From positions 1 to 39,018 of IMG/VR virus record IMGVR_UViG_3300026320_000016: a DNA stretch of 39,018 nt; one strand, written 5' to 3'. Shown here piece after piece: positions 21,535-27,364 of the stretch. Every line of letters begins with the position of its first letter. The first letter of the stretch is position 1. Position numbers and translations under genes: made by a program. The notes under the pieces are model-generated. The model saw only the letters and a list, made by a program, of their open reading frames with translations. It was not told where the DNA came from and made no database searches. The stretch is from a virus.

Positions 21535-22692
21535 ATGCGCTCAATTGAATCATTTCATATCTTCAAAGCCGGCAAGCACCCCGACACCAACGGCGTCGAG
21601 CGGTTCTTTTCCGAACAGGACCTGCGCAACTCAGCTGCGGCCTATGACATCAAGAAGCATGAAGCCCCGCTTGTAATTGGCCACCCCGAAACGAATGCGC
21701 CGGCCTACGGCTGGGCCGGCCGACTTTCCTACGCAGAAGACGGCTTGCATGTCGCGCCGACTCAGCTCGACGAGGGATTTGAGGACCTTTATATAAAAGG
21801 CCGCTACAAAAAAATCTCCGCCTCGTTCTACGAGCCCACTTCAAAAAACAACCCGGTCCCCGGCGTCTGGTATTTGCGCCACGTCGGGTTCCTGGGCGCG
21901 CAGCCCCCGGCAGTGAAAGGCCTGAAGCAATCGGATTTTGCAGACGGCGGTGAAGGTGTCGTCACATTCGCCGACTGGGACGGCGTGACCATTGCTGGCC
22001 TGTTCCGCTCGATCCGCGAATGGATCATATCCACGTCCGGCATAGACAAAGCCGACCAGGTGATCCCGAGCTATCAAATTTCGTCTCTCGAAATCAATGC
22101 TGCCGCTGACAACAGTGATGGCGATCTTGGCACGTCCTACTCTGAGGAGCAACGCATGAAAACAGTCGAACAGCGCGAGGCCGATGTAGCCGCCCGCGAA
22201 GCCGCAATCAAAACCCGCGAGGATGCAGTCGGTCCGAAAGAGGCGAGTTTCGCTGAGCGCGAAACCAAGGTCGCCGCGCGCGAGACCGCCATTGCCGCCA
22301 AGGAAAAACAAGTCCTGGCGGATGTGAACGTGGCTTTCTGCGAATCCCTGGTCAAGGCCGGCAAGCTGCTGCCCAAGGACAAGGAAGGCACGATGGCCCT
22401 GCTCAGCGGCTTGAGCGCAGAAGCCACCGTCGAGTTCGGCGAGGGCGACAAGAAAACCAAGAAGTCCCCGCTGGAAATCTACAAGGCCCAGCTCGAAGCG
22501 AGCGAAAAGAAAGTCGAGTTCCGCGAGCTGGGCGGCAGCGCCGGCACCGGCGCGGGCACCGTGAACTTTGCGGCCGCTGCCGGCGTGACGGTCGATGCCG
22601 ATTCGCTGGAGCTGCACGGCAAGGCGCAAGCCTACATGGCCGCGAATAAGTGCGATTACGAGACGGCCGTCAAGTCCGTCCAAGGCAGCTAA
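21535..22692 (+). CDS. Head maturation protease with scaffold region, Mu I-like
   Basis: A 385-residue protein. The N-terminal half (1-170) is the prohead protease of the Mu I family: ESFHIFKAGKHPDTNG, PLVIGHPETNAPAYGWAGRL with a probable catalytic His, YKKISASFYEP with a probable catalytic Ser, and LRHVGFLGAQPPAVKGL. The C-terminal half (208-385) is a coiled-coil scaffold, with repeated 'RExxVAAREAAI' heptads (EQREADVAAREAAIKTREDAVG), then an Ala/Gly-rich end. The scaffold alone can be made from an internal start at 22156. It lies just before the decoration and capsid genes, as expected. Confidence 0.87.
   Translation: MRSIESFHIFKAGKHPDTNGVERFFSEQDLRNSAAAYDIKKHEAPLVIGHPETNAPAYGWAGRLSYAEDGLHVAPTQLDEGFEDLYIKGRYKKISASFYEPTSKNNPVPGVWYLRHVGFLGAQPPAVKGLKQSDFADGGEGVVTFADWDGVTIAGLFRSIREWIISTSGIDKADQVIPSYQISSLEINAAADNSDGDLGTSYSEEQRMKTVEQREADVAAREAAIKTREDAVGPKEASFAERETKVAARETAIAAKEKQVLADVNVAFCESLVKAGKLLPKDKEGTMALLSGLSAEATVEFGEGDKKTKKSPLEIYKAQLEASEKKVEFRELGGSAGTGAGTVNFAAAAGVTVDADSLELHGKAQAYMAANKCDYETAVKSVQGS
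22156..22692 (+). CDS. Internal in-frame start: scaffold protein (Mu Z-like)
   Basis: Inside the protease gene, an in-frame ATG at 22156 is preceded by a strong ribosome binding site (GAGGAG, 6 bp away). It would give a separate 178-residue scaffold that starts MKTVEQREADV, exactly where the coiled coil begins. Mu makes its scaffold gpZ from gene I in the same way, as lambda makes Nu3. The site and frame are seen in the sequence; its use is inferred. Confidence 0.65.
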   Translation: MKTVEQREADVAAREAAIKTREDAVGPKEASFAERETKVAARETAIAAKEKQVLADVNVAFCESLVKAGKLLPKDKEGTMALLSGLSAEATVEFGEGDKKTKKSPLEIYKAQLEASEKKVEFRELGGSAGTGAGTVNFAAAAGVTVDADSLELHGKAQAYMAANKCDYETAVKSVQGS

Positions 22693-22742
22693 GGCTAGCG
22701 CAACCCATATCAACTTAAGCGGCCACCAGGCCCGGAGGCAAC

Positions 22743-23090
22743 ATGAGCAATAAAACAAGTATCAGCATTCTGGCGTTGACGCTAGTGGCGAGCGGCGCCA
22801 TCACCAACGGTCGTTTTGTCGGACCAGCCGGCGCGCAAGCGGCAGCCGCCGGCAACGCCCTAGGCGTGGCCAAGACTGACGCTGCAATCGGCGATCTCGT
22901 GGCTGTGACGGTCATGGGAACGGAAATCACCGAGGCCGGCGCGGCGATTGCCGCCAACGCTCTCGTCGAGATTGACGCGGCAGGGCGTGCGGTCACCAAG
23001 GCCGCAGGCGTGACCGTAGGACGCTTGGCGCCAGGCTCCGCCGCAGGCGCGGCCGGGGATTACGTCGAAGTCATCCTGTTCCCGAACTAA
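22743..23090 (+). CDS. Head decoration / capsid cement protein (DUF2190-like)
   Basis: A 115-residue, Ala/Gly/Val-rich protein: LVASGAITNGRFVGPAGAQAAAAGNALGVAKTDAAIGDLVAVTVMG, then AANALVEIDAAGRAV and YVEVILF at the end. This all-beta pattern, with a 'G..A.aG..v.v...G' repeat, is that of DUF2190 capsid cement proteins, which trimerise on the capsid. It lies between scaffold and major capsid protein, the usual place. A good ribosome binding site (GGAGG) precedes the ATG. The first hydrophobic stretch is not a signal peptide but part of the fold. Confidence 0.82.
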   Translation: MSNKTSISILALTLVASGAITNGRFVGPAGAQAAAAGNALGVAKTDAAIGDLVAVTVMGTEITEAGAAIAANALVEIDAAGRAVTKAAGVTVGRLAPGSAAGAAGDYVEVILFPN

Positions 23091-23132
23091 GCCGCCACCG
23101 CGAAACTTTTCCCCCAAGCCTAGGAGCTACAC

Positions 23133-24056
23133 ATGATCAGTTTAAGACAAACCCGTGTCGTCGATGCCGTACTGTCGACGATTGCACAGGGTTACAGAAA
23201 TGCCGATTTCGTCGGCTTCAATTTGTTCCCGATGGTGCCGGTCGATGTTTCCGGCGGGCAGATCATCGAGTTTGGCCGTGAAGATTTCAAGTCCTACAAC
23301 ATGCGCCGTGCGCCGGGTGGCAACGCCAAGCGCATCCAGTTCGGCTACCTGGGCAAGCCCTTCGCGCTATTGCAGGACAGCGTCGACGGCATGTTGCCCC
23401 GCGAATATATCCGTGACGCGCAAGCCGCGCTGAGCATCGATGTCTCGAAAATCGCCATCTACAAGGCGATGCGTGCCGTTTTGCTCGGCGCCGAGATCGA
23501 CCAGGCTGCTATCGCCCTGACCGCCGCCAACTATGACGCCCAGCACAAGATCGTGTTGGCAGGCGCTACCAAGTGGAGCGTCGGCACGGGCAATCCGCTG
23601 TTCGATATCGACACCGGGCGCGAGGCGATCCGCGCCTCTACGGGCATGTACCCGAATGTCGGCTTGATGAGCGCAGTCGCCTTTACGGCTTGTAAAAACA
23701 ACGCGAACATCACGGCGCGGTTCCAGTACACCAGCCATGATTCGATCACGCCGGAAATGCTGGCGCGCCTGTTCCAGCTCGACAAGCTGGTCATCGGCAA
23801 GGCCATCACCACCACGGACGCGAATGCGGTTTCCGATGTGTGGGGCAACAACGTTGTCCTGGCATACGCCAACCTGGGCGCCCTGGACGCCGCCGAGCCG
23901 TCGTACGGCTACACCTACACCATGCGCGGCCAGCCGAACGCCGAGCAGCCGTACTACGACAACTCGGCCCGCAGCTGGCTGTTCCCGGTCAACTACGAAC
24001 GCGTGCCGGTTCTCTCCGGCATCAGCTCCGGCTACCTGATCCAGAACCCGAACTAA
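23133..24056 (+). CDS. Major capsid protein
   Basis: A 307-residue major head protein with HK97-like features. It begins ISLRQTRVVDAVLSTIAQGYRNADFVGFNLFPMVPV, a typical N-arm plus 'lFP.vpV' motif of capsid proteins of B3-like phages. It continues with YNMRRAPGGNAKRIQFGYLGKPFAL and later ends VPVLSGISSGYLIQNPN. The place, after protease/scaffold and decoration, and the size fit. The N-terminal arm does not show the long pro-sequence of some HK97 relatives. A GGAG ribosome binding site lies upstream. Confidence 0.88.
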   Translation: MISLRQTRVVDAVLSTIAQGYRNADFVGFNLFPMVPVDVSGGQIIEFGREDFKSYNMRRAPGGNAKRIQFGYLGKPFALLQDSVDGMLPREYIRDAQAALSIDVSKIAIYKAMRAVLLGAEIDQAAIALTAANYDAQHKIVLAGATKWSVGTGNPLFDIDTGREAIRASTGMYPNVGLMSAVAFTACKNNANITARFQYTSHDSITPEMLARLFQLDKLVIGKAITTTDANAVSDVWGNNVVLAYANLGALDAAEPSYGYTYTMRGQPNAEQPYYDNSARSWLFPVNYERVPVLSGISSGYLIQNPN

Positions 24057-24194
24057 ACGAATACAAGCGAGAGGGGGTGATCCCGTCTGCCGAGGTCAGC
24101 GTCGGCGCAGGGGGACTCTCAACATACAGGGGCGCAGCAGCTGACGTACTGCGCCGCTGTTGAATTCCGATTCATCAATTTGCGAGGTTTCAAT
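24057..24194 (+). ncRNA. Structured region downstream of the capsid gene (candidate Mu-gpT-DE)
   Basis: This 138-bp gap has several possible stems. GAGAG (24069-24073) pairs with CTCTC (24116-24120) around a CCGA/TCGG hairpin. A separate perfect 7-bp stem, GGCGCAG/CTGCGCC (24131-24137/24149-24155), follows. A conserved RNA motif called the Mu-like gpT downstream element has been described from this same position, after the capsid gene of Mu-like phages. I cannot test the match without its covariance model. It is not a simple terminator, because no T run follows. Confidence 0.4.
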
Positions 24195-24446
24195 ATGGTC
24201 AGCAAAACAAAAGGCAAGACCGTCATCAAGCCGGCGCCGAAAGGCGCATCGGCCAGTGCCGCGCCCAGCGCCGGCGATGCCGCGCAAGAAGAAAAACGTT
24301 CCTGGTACGTCACGACCGGTCCCGTCAAGCACGAGGACGGCACCGAGCCGAACGGCGCGCTGCCCATCGGCAGCGAAATCGAGCTGACCGAAAAAGAGGC
24401 CGCCGAGCTCAATGGCTTCGTCGAGAAGAAAGCCGTCGCCGAGTAA
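24195..24446 (+). CDS. Small head-tail region protein, unknown function
   Basis: An 83-residue protein. The N-terminus is basic and disordered (MVSKTKGKTVIKPAPKGASASAAPSAGD), the C-terminus has a compact region (WYVTTGPVKHEDGTEPNGALPIGSEIELTEKEAAELNGFVEKKAV). Short proteins with an 'ieLte.eA..L' ending recur between the capsid and gp36-like genes of many phages. I chose ATG 24195 with its GAGG ribosome binding site rather than the upstream TTG. Confidence 0.72.
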   Translation: MVSKTKGKTVIKPAPKGASASAAPSAGDAAQEEKRSWYVTTGPVKHEDGTEPNGALPIGSEIELTEKEAAELNGFVEKKAVAE

Positions 24447-24449
24447 TAC

Positions 24450-24881
24450 ATGACCTACGCCGTCAAACAGGATTTCATCGACCGTTTCTCGCTGGAGGAG
24501 CTGGTGCAGTTAACCGACCGCACCAACATCCCGCAGACGACGGTCGATGACAACGTGGTGAACCAGGCGCTCGCCGACACGGATGCGATGGTGAATTCCT
24601 ATCTCTCCGTCAAGTTGACCCTGCCCCTGGTGAGCGTGCCGACCATGCTGAAAAGCGTGGCCTGTGACATCGCCCGTTACCGCCTGTATGACGACCGCGC
24701 CACCGACCAGGTATCGAAACGCTACGACGACGCCATCAAGTTCCTGAAGGCGGTCGCCTCGGGGGCCGCATCGCTCGGTGTTGACGCGGCCAATCAGCCG
24801 GCGCCGGTATCGGGTGGCGTCCAGTTCTTCGCCGCTGATCGCGTCTTCACTCCTGGATCGCTCTCCGACTATGCGCAATGA
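24450..24881 (+). CDS. Head-tail connector, Mu gp36-like (DUF1320)
   Basis: A 143-residue protein of the DUF1320 family. The N-terminal part is the helical connector fold: YAVKQDFIDRFSLEELVQLTDR, DDNVVNQALADTDAMVNSYLSVKLTLPL, then LKSVACDIARYRLYDDRATDQVSKRYDDAIKFLKAVASG. These residues match the adaptor proteins that attach below the portal. The C-terminal FFAADRVFTPGSLSDY is the typical 'Rvft...l..f' end of the family. It overlaps the next gene by 4 bp. Confidence 0.87.
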   Translation: MTYAVKQDFIDRFSLEELVQLTDRTNIPQTTVDDNVVNQALADTDAMVNSYLSVKLTLPLVSVPTMLKSVACDIARYRLYDDRATDQVSKRYDDAIKFLKAVASGAASLGVDAANQPAPVSGGVQFFAADRVFTPGSLSDYAQ

Positions 24882-25321
24882 GTCTCGGGCCAATCGACAA
24901 CAGCCTGATCATCGAGCGGGTGAAGCTGGCGCCCGCCCTGGGCTTTCGACAATTTGGCGGCGCGGCGGATTTGTTGGCCGCGCAAGAGGCGAAGCCCACA
25001 ACACCAAGCCTATTTGTGTTGTCGGCTCGGGAACGTGCACAGCCGAGCCAGCGGGCCGGCGACGTGCTCCAGCGCGTGCCGTGTGTGATTGCCCTGGTCT
25101 ACGCGGTATCGAATGTTGCGGATATCAGAGGCAAAGCGGCATCAGATGCCTTGCGCCTGGTGCGCGCGCCAACGCTGCAGCGCGTGATCGGCTGGTCGCC
25201 CACTGTGGACAATGCGCCGATCCAGTTCGTGGGCGGCACCCTGGTCGGCTTCAAGGACCAGGTGCTGTGGTGGCAAGACGAAATCAGTTCTGATTATTAC
25301 CTACAAGGCCCGATCTCATGA
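24878..25321 (+). CDS. Tail terminator-like protein (gp37 type)
   Basis: A 147-residue protein. It starts IDNSLIIERVKLAPALGFRQFGGAADL and has a strand/helix core with TPSLFVLSARERA, VIALVYAVSNVADIRGKAASDALRLVRAPTLQRVIGWSP and VLWWQDEISSDYYL. The 'W.P....p..y.gg.l......v.WW.d.y.t.y' ending is the mark of phage tail terminators (the gpU/gp37 group). It caps the tube after assembly and joins to the head. Its place after gp36 and before the tube fits. It overlaps the next gene by 4 bp. Confidence 0.8.
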   Translation: MSLGPIDNSLIIERVKLAPALGFRQFGGAADLLAAQEAKPTTPSLFVLSARERAQPSQRAGDVLQRVPCVIALVYAVSNVADIRGKAASDALRLVRAPTLQRVIGWSPTVDNAPIQFVGGTLVGFKDQVLWWQDEISSDYYLQGPIS

Positions 25322-25599
25322 ACAAAGACTTTGCAACGAAAGCCGCAACCGCACCGGACAAATTGTCCGGTGCCGGCGCCGGCGCCACCGAGCAGGAAGA
25401 CCCGCGCCCGCATGTGCCGGTTGAATCCGGCATCGGCGGCGAGTACGAAATGATCGGCAGCAAGCGCGTCCTGGTGAAAGCTTCGACCGTCGATCATCCG
25501 GAGGGTAACTGCCCGCGCGATGCGAACGGCAAGGCGCTGGTCTTCGACGAGATGATCCCGCCCGACCAGAAAGACCAAAAGAAAAAGGGAGGTAAGTAA
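25318..25599 (+). CDS. Small tail-region protein, unknown function
   Basis: A 93-residue hydrophilic protein. The first 35 residues look disordered (TKAATAPDKLSGAGAGATEQEDP), followed by RPHVPVESGIGGEYEMIGSKRVLVKAS and a Lys-rich tail (PPDQKDQKKKGGK). No family is recognised. It lies between the tail terminator and tail tube genes, with a 4-bp overlap upstream. The charged tail contributes the ribosome binding site (GGGAGG) of the tube gene. Confidence 0.68.
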   Translation: MNKDFATKAATAPDKLSGAGAGATEQEDPRPHVPVESGIGGEYEMIGSKRVLVKASTVDHPEGNCPRDANGKALVFDEMIPPDQKDQKKKGGK

Positions 25600-25601
25600 C
25601 C

Positions 25602-26552
25602 ATGCCAGCAGGCGCTCCGCGTTATACCCGGCTTAAAGCCGCCCTGATCAAGATCGAGGCCACCTACGGCGTCGATCCGGTGCCTGCCGGCGCCACCGAT
25701 GCGCTGCTGATGAAGGACGATCCGCAGGTCGATCCCGTCATCAACACTGCCGCCGAACGCAACCTGGTGCAGACCTACATGGGCAATTCTGCCAAGGTTA
25801 TCGTCGGCACCAATATGCAGTTCAAGCTCACTTGCGAATTGCAGGCCTCCGGCGTGGCCGGCACCAAGCCGGGCGCCGCGCTGGATGCGCTGCTGCAGGC
25901 GGCGGGCATGGCCTCGACCATCGTCGCGGCTACCTCGGTGACCTATAACCTGATCAGCGCCGCGCTGCCGTCTTGCACGATCTACTTCAACCGCGCCGGC
26001 TTGCTGCAGAAGCTGCTCGGCTGCCGCGTTTCAACGGTCGAAATCGCGCTCTCGCCGCTGGGCATTCCCTACATCACGTTCACCGGCCTCGGCCTGTTTG
26101 GCGGCGTGGTGGATGCAGCCCTGCCGGCGGTGACCCTGACCGCCTACAAGACCCCGCAAGGCGTCAATAACGCCAACACCCTGCTGTTCTCGGTGGGCGG
26201 CTATGCGGCCCTGATGTACGACTTCAAGGCCACGCTGAACAACAAGGTGAAATACCGCAACGTGCCCGGCGCAGAGGACATCCTGCTGACCGACCGTTCC
26301 GGCTCGTTCAGCGTCGAGATCGAGGAGCCGACCATCGCCGCGAAGGATTTCTTCACCGTGGCGCGCGCCGGCACGATCATCGTCGGCACTGTCACGCACG
26401 GCTCGACAGCGGGCTCGAAGAGCCAGGTCAACGTCAATGTACAGCTCAATGACCCGAAGCAGACCGACCGTGATGGTGTGGCTGCGCTGCAGATGGGCGG
26501 CGACTTGACGCCGGTCACCGGCAACGACGAGCTGGCCATCGTCTTCACATAG
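25602..26552 (+). CDS. Major tail tube protein (siphovirus type)
   Basis: A 316-residue tail tube subunit. It starts RYTRLKAALIKIEATYGVDPVPAGATDALLMKDDPQVDP, the common opening of siphovirus tube proteins of B3-like phages. Two domains rich in beta strands follow (FKLTCELQASGVAG, LPSCTIYFNRAGLLQKLLGCRVSTVEIAL). The second includes SFSVEIEEPTIAAKDFF, and the end has the 'vvftG..D...t..n.L.i.f' pattern (MGGDLTPVTGNDELAIVF). Its hexameric rings set the tail diameter. This is clearly not a contractile tube plus sheath pair; no sheath gene is present. Confidence 0.85.
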   Translation: MPAGAPRYTRLKAALIKIEATYGVDPVPAGATDALLMKDDPQVDPVINTAAERNLVQTYMGNSAKVIVGTNMQFKLTCELQASGVAGTKPGAALDALLQAAGMASTIVAATSVTYNLISAALPSCTIYFNRAGLLQKLLGCRVSTVEIALSPLGIPYITFTGLGLFGGVVDAALPAVTLTAYKTPQGVNNANTLLFSVGGYAALMYDFKATLNNKVKYRNVPGAEDILLTDRSGSFSVEIEEPTIAAKDFFTVARAGTIIVGTVTHGSTAGSKSQVNVNVQLNDPKQTDRDGVAALQMGGDLTPVTGNDELAIVFT

Positions 26553-26575
26553 CCAGCCGCGCTTCCCCTATTCAC

Positions 26576-26601
26576 GGCGCGCCTGCCCGGGCCGGCGCGC
26601 C
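26576..26601 (+). terminator. Strong GC hairpin between tube and chaperone genes
   Basis: Two copies of GGCGCGCC (26576-26583 and 26594-26601) flank a 10-nt loop. Because the 8-mer is its own reverse complement, they form a perfect 8-bp stem. No T run follows, so it more likely reduces read-through or stabilises the upstream mRNA than terminates fully. It may help make much more tube protein than chaperone. Confidence 0.45.
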
Positions 26602-26625
26602 ACCGACAAATTAAAAGGAGTTTTC

Positions 26626-26967
26626 ATGTTCAAGATCGTCCAGGAAAAAAATGTCACCCGCACCGTGACGGCATTCGTGCCGGGCGATGGCACTGCTTCC
26701 GTCAAGGCTACCTTCCGCTGGAGCTTCGTCATTCTGCCCAAGGATGAAAACGACCGCCTTCTGGAAAATCAGGACGACGACAACGATGAATGGCTCACCA
26801 AGGTGAACCGTGGCTTCCAGGATGTGGTCGGCGACGATAACCAGCCGTTCGAGTCGAACGACGAAAACTTCAAGGTGCTGATCAACATCCCCTATGCCAG
26901 AGTCGCCATGATCAAGGCGTATTTCGAGGCCGCAGTCGGCGGGGATGGCAAGCGAAAAAACTCCTAG
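26626..26967 (+). CDS. Tail assembly chaperone (G-like), zero-frame product
   Basis: A 113-residue protein at the place of lambda gpG, between tube and tape measure. It begins FKIVQEKNVTRTVTAFVPGDGTASVKATFRWSFVILPKDE, a beta-rich domain, and ends with a helix (ARVAMIKAYFEAAVGG) and the basic GKRKNS. It binds the tape measure during tail assembly. The final codons contain the slippery heptamer A AAA AAC in the correct phase, so part of the ribosomes should shift to the -1 frame and make the longer GT-like fusion. A ribosome binding site AAAAGGAG precedes the ATG. Confidence 0.87.
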   Translation: MFKIVQEKNVTRTVTAFVPGDGTASVKATFRWSFVILPKDENDRLLENQDDDNDEWLTKVNRGFQDVVGDDNQPFESNDENFKVLINIPYARVAMIKAYFEAAVGGDGKRKNS

Positions 26968-26981
26968 GCGCCGCCCGGCGC
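26955..26981 (+). promoter_or_regulatory. Programmed -1 frameshift site
   Basis: The heptamer A AAA AAC (26955-26961) sits in the X XXY YYZ phase with the codons CGA AAA AAC, six bases before the TAG stop region. After a 6-nt spacer there is a GC hairpin (GCGCC, 26968-26972; GGCGC, 26977-26981; loop GCCC). Both elements are standard for tail chaperone frameshifting. Confidence 0.88.
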
Positions 26982-27362
26982 TGGGCCGAGTGGCGCAAAG
27001 GCAAGTGGCGCCCGCGAAGGGTTGTTGAAGACGATGACGAGCCGGAAGACGGCAAGGACAGCCTCTCCGCTTTCAACATCACCGTGGTCTATGCGGACGA
27101 AGGCGACGACGAAGAGGAGGAGGAAGACGACGACCTGTACGGCGTCTGGCCGGAGAACCGCGAGATCGTCGCGGTCTTCCAGGCGATGGGCACGCAGTGG
27201 GACCGCGACGTGGGCATGGGCGGCGTGATCTGGTGGGGCCTGAAATACGAAGCGCTCAATGAGGTCTACCGGTCCCTTGACGTCAAGCGCCAGCCAGGTC
27301 ACCTCTCTGAGCTGCAGGCAATGGAATTTACGGCGCTCTCCGTGCTGAACAAAAAGGATTGA
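26961..27362 (+). CDS. Tail assembly chaperone, -1 frame extension (T-like part)
   Basis: After the -1 shift the frame is open for 133 residues, starting LLGAARRWAEWRKGKW and ending LSELQAMEFTALSVLNKKD. The fusion protein would be about 245 residues (26626-27362). An acidic stretch (DEGDDEEEEEDDD) links the chaperone domain to a helical T-like domain (NREIVAVFQAMGTQWDRDVGMGGVIWWGLKYEALNEVYRSL) that should contact the tape measure. No strong independent start is seen; a GTG at 27084 without a clear ribosome binding site is the only candidate. The tape-measure gene starts at its stop. Confidence 0.85.
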   Translation, partial: LLGAARRWAEWRKGKWRPRRVVEDDDEPEDGKDSLSAFNITVVYADEGDDEEEEEDDDLYGVWPENREIVAVFQAMGTQWDRDVGMGGVIWWGLKYEALNEVYRSLDVKRQPGHLSELQAMEFTALSVLNKKD

Positions 27363-27364
27363 AC

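Noticed and set aside
21841-22758. A 305-codon minus-strand frame opposite the protease/scaffold
   Set aside because: It mirrors the coiled-coil repeats of the real gene and has no start signal or family features.
27084-27362. Independent gene starting at GTG 27084
   Set aside because: No ribosome binding site is visible and the open frame extends back to the slippery heptamer, so it is the -1 frameshift extension.
27359-27364. TTG start for the tape measure
   Set aside because: The AAGGA ribosome binding site lies directly against it; the GTG at 27365 has proper spacing.
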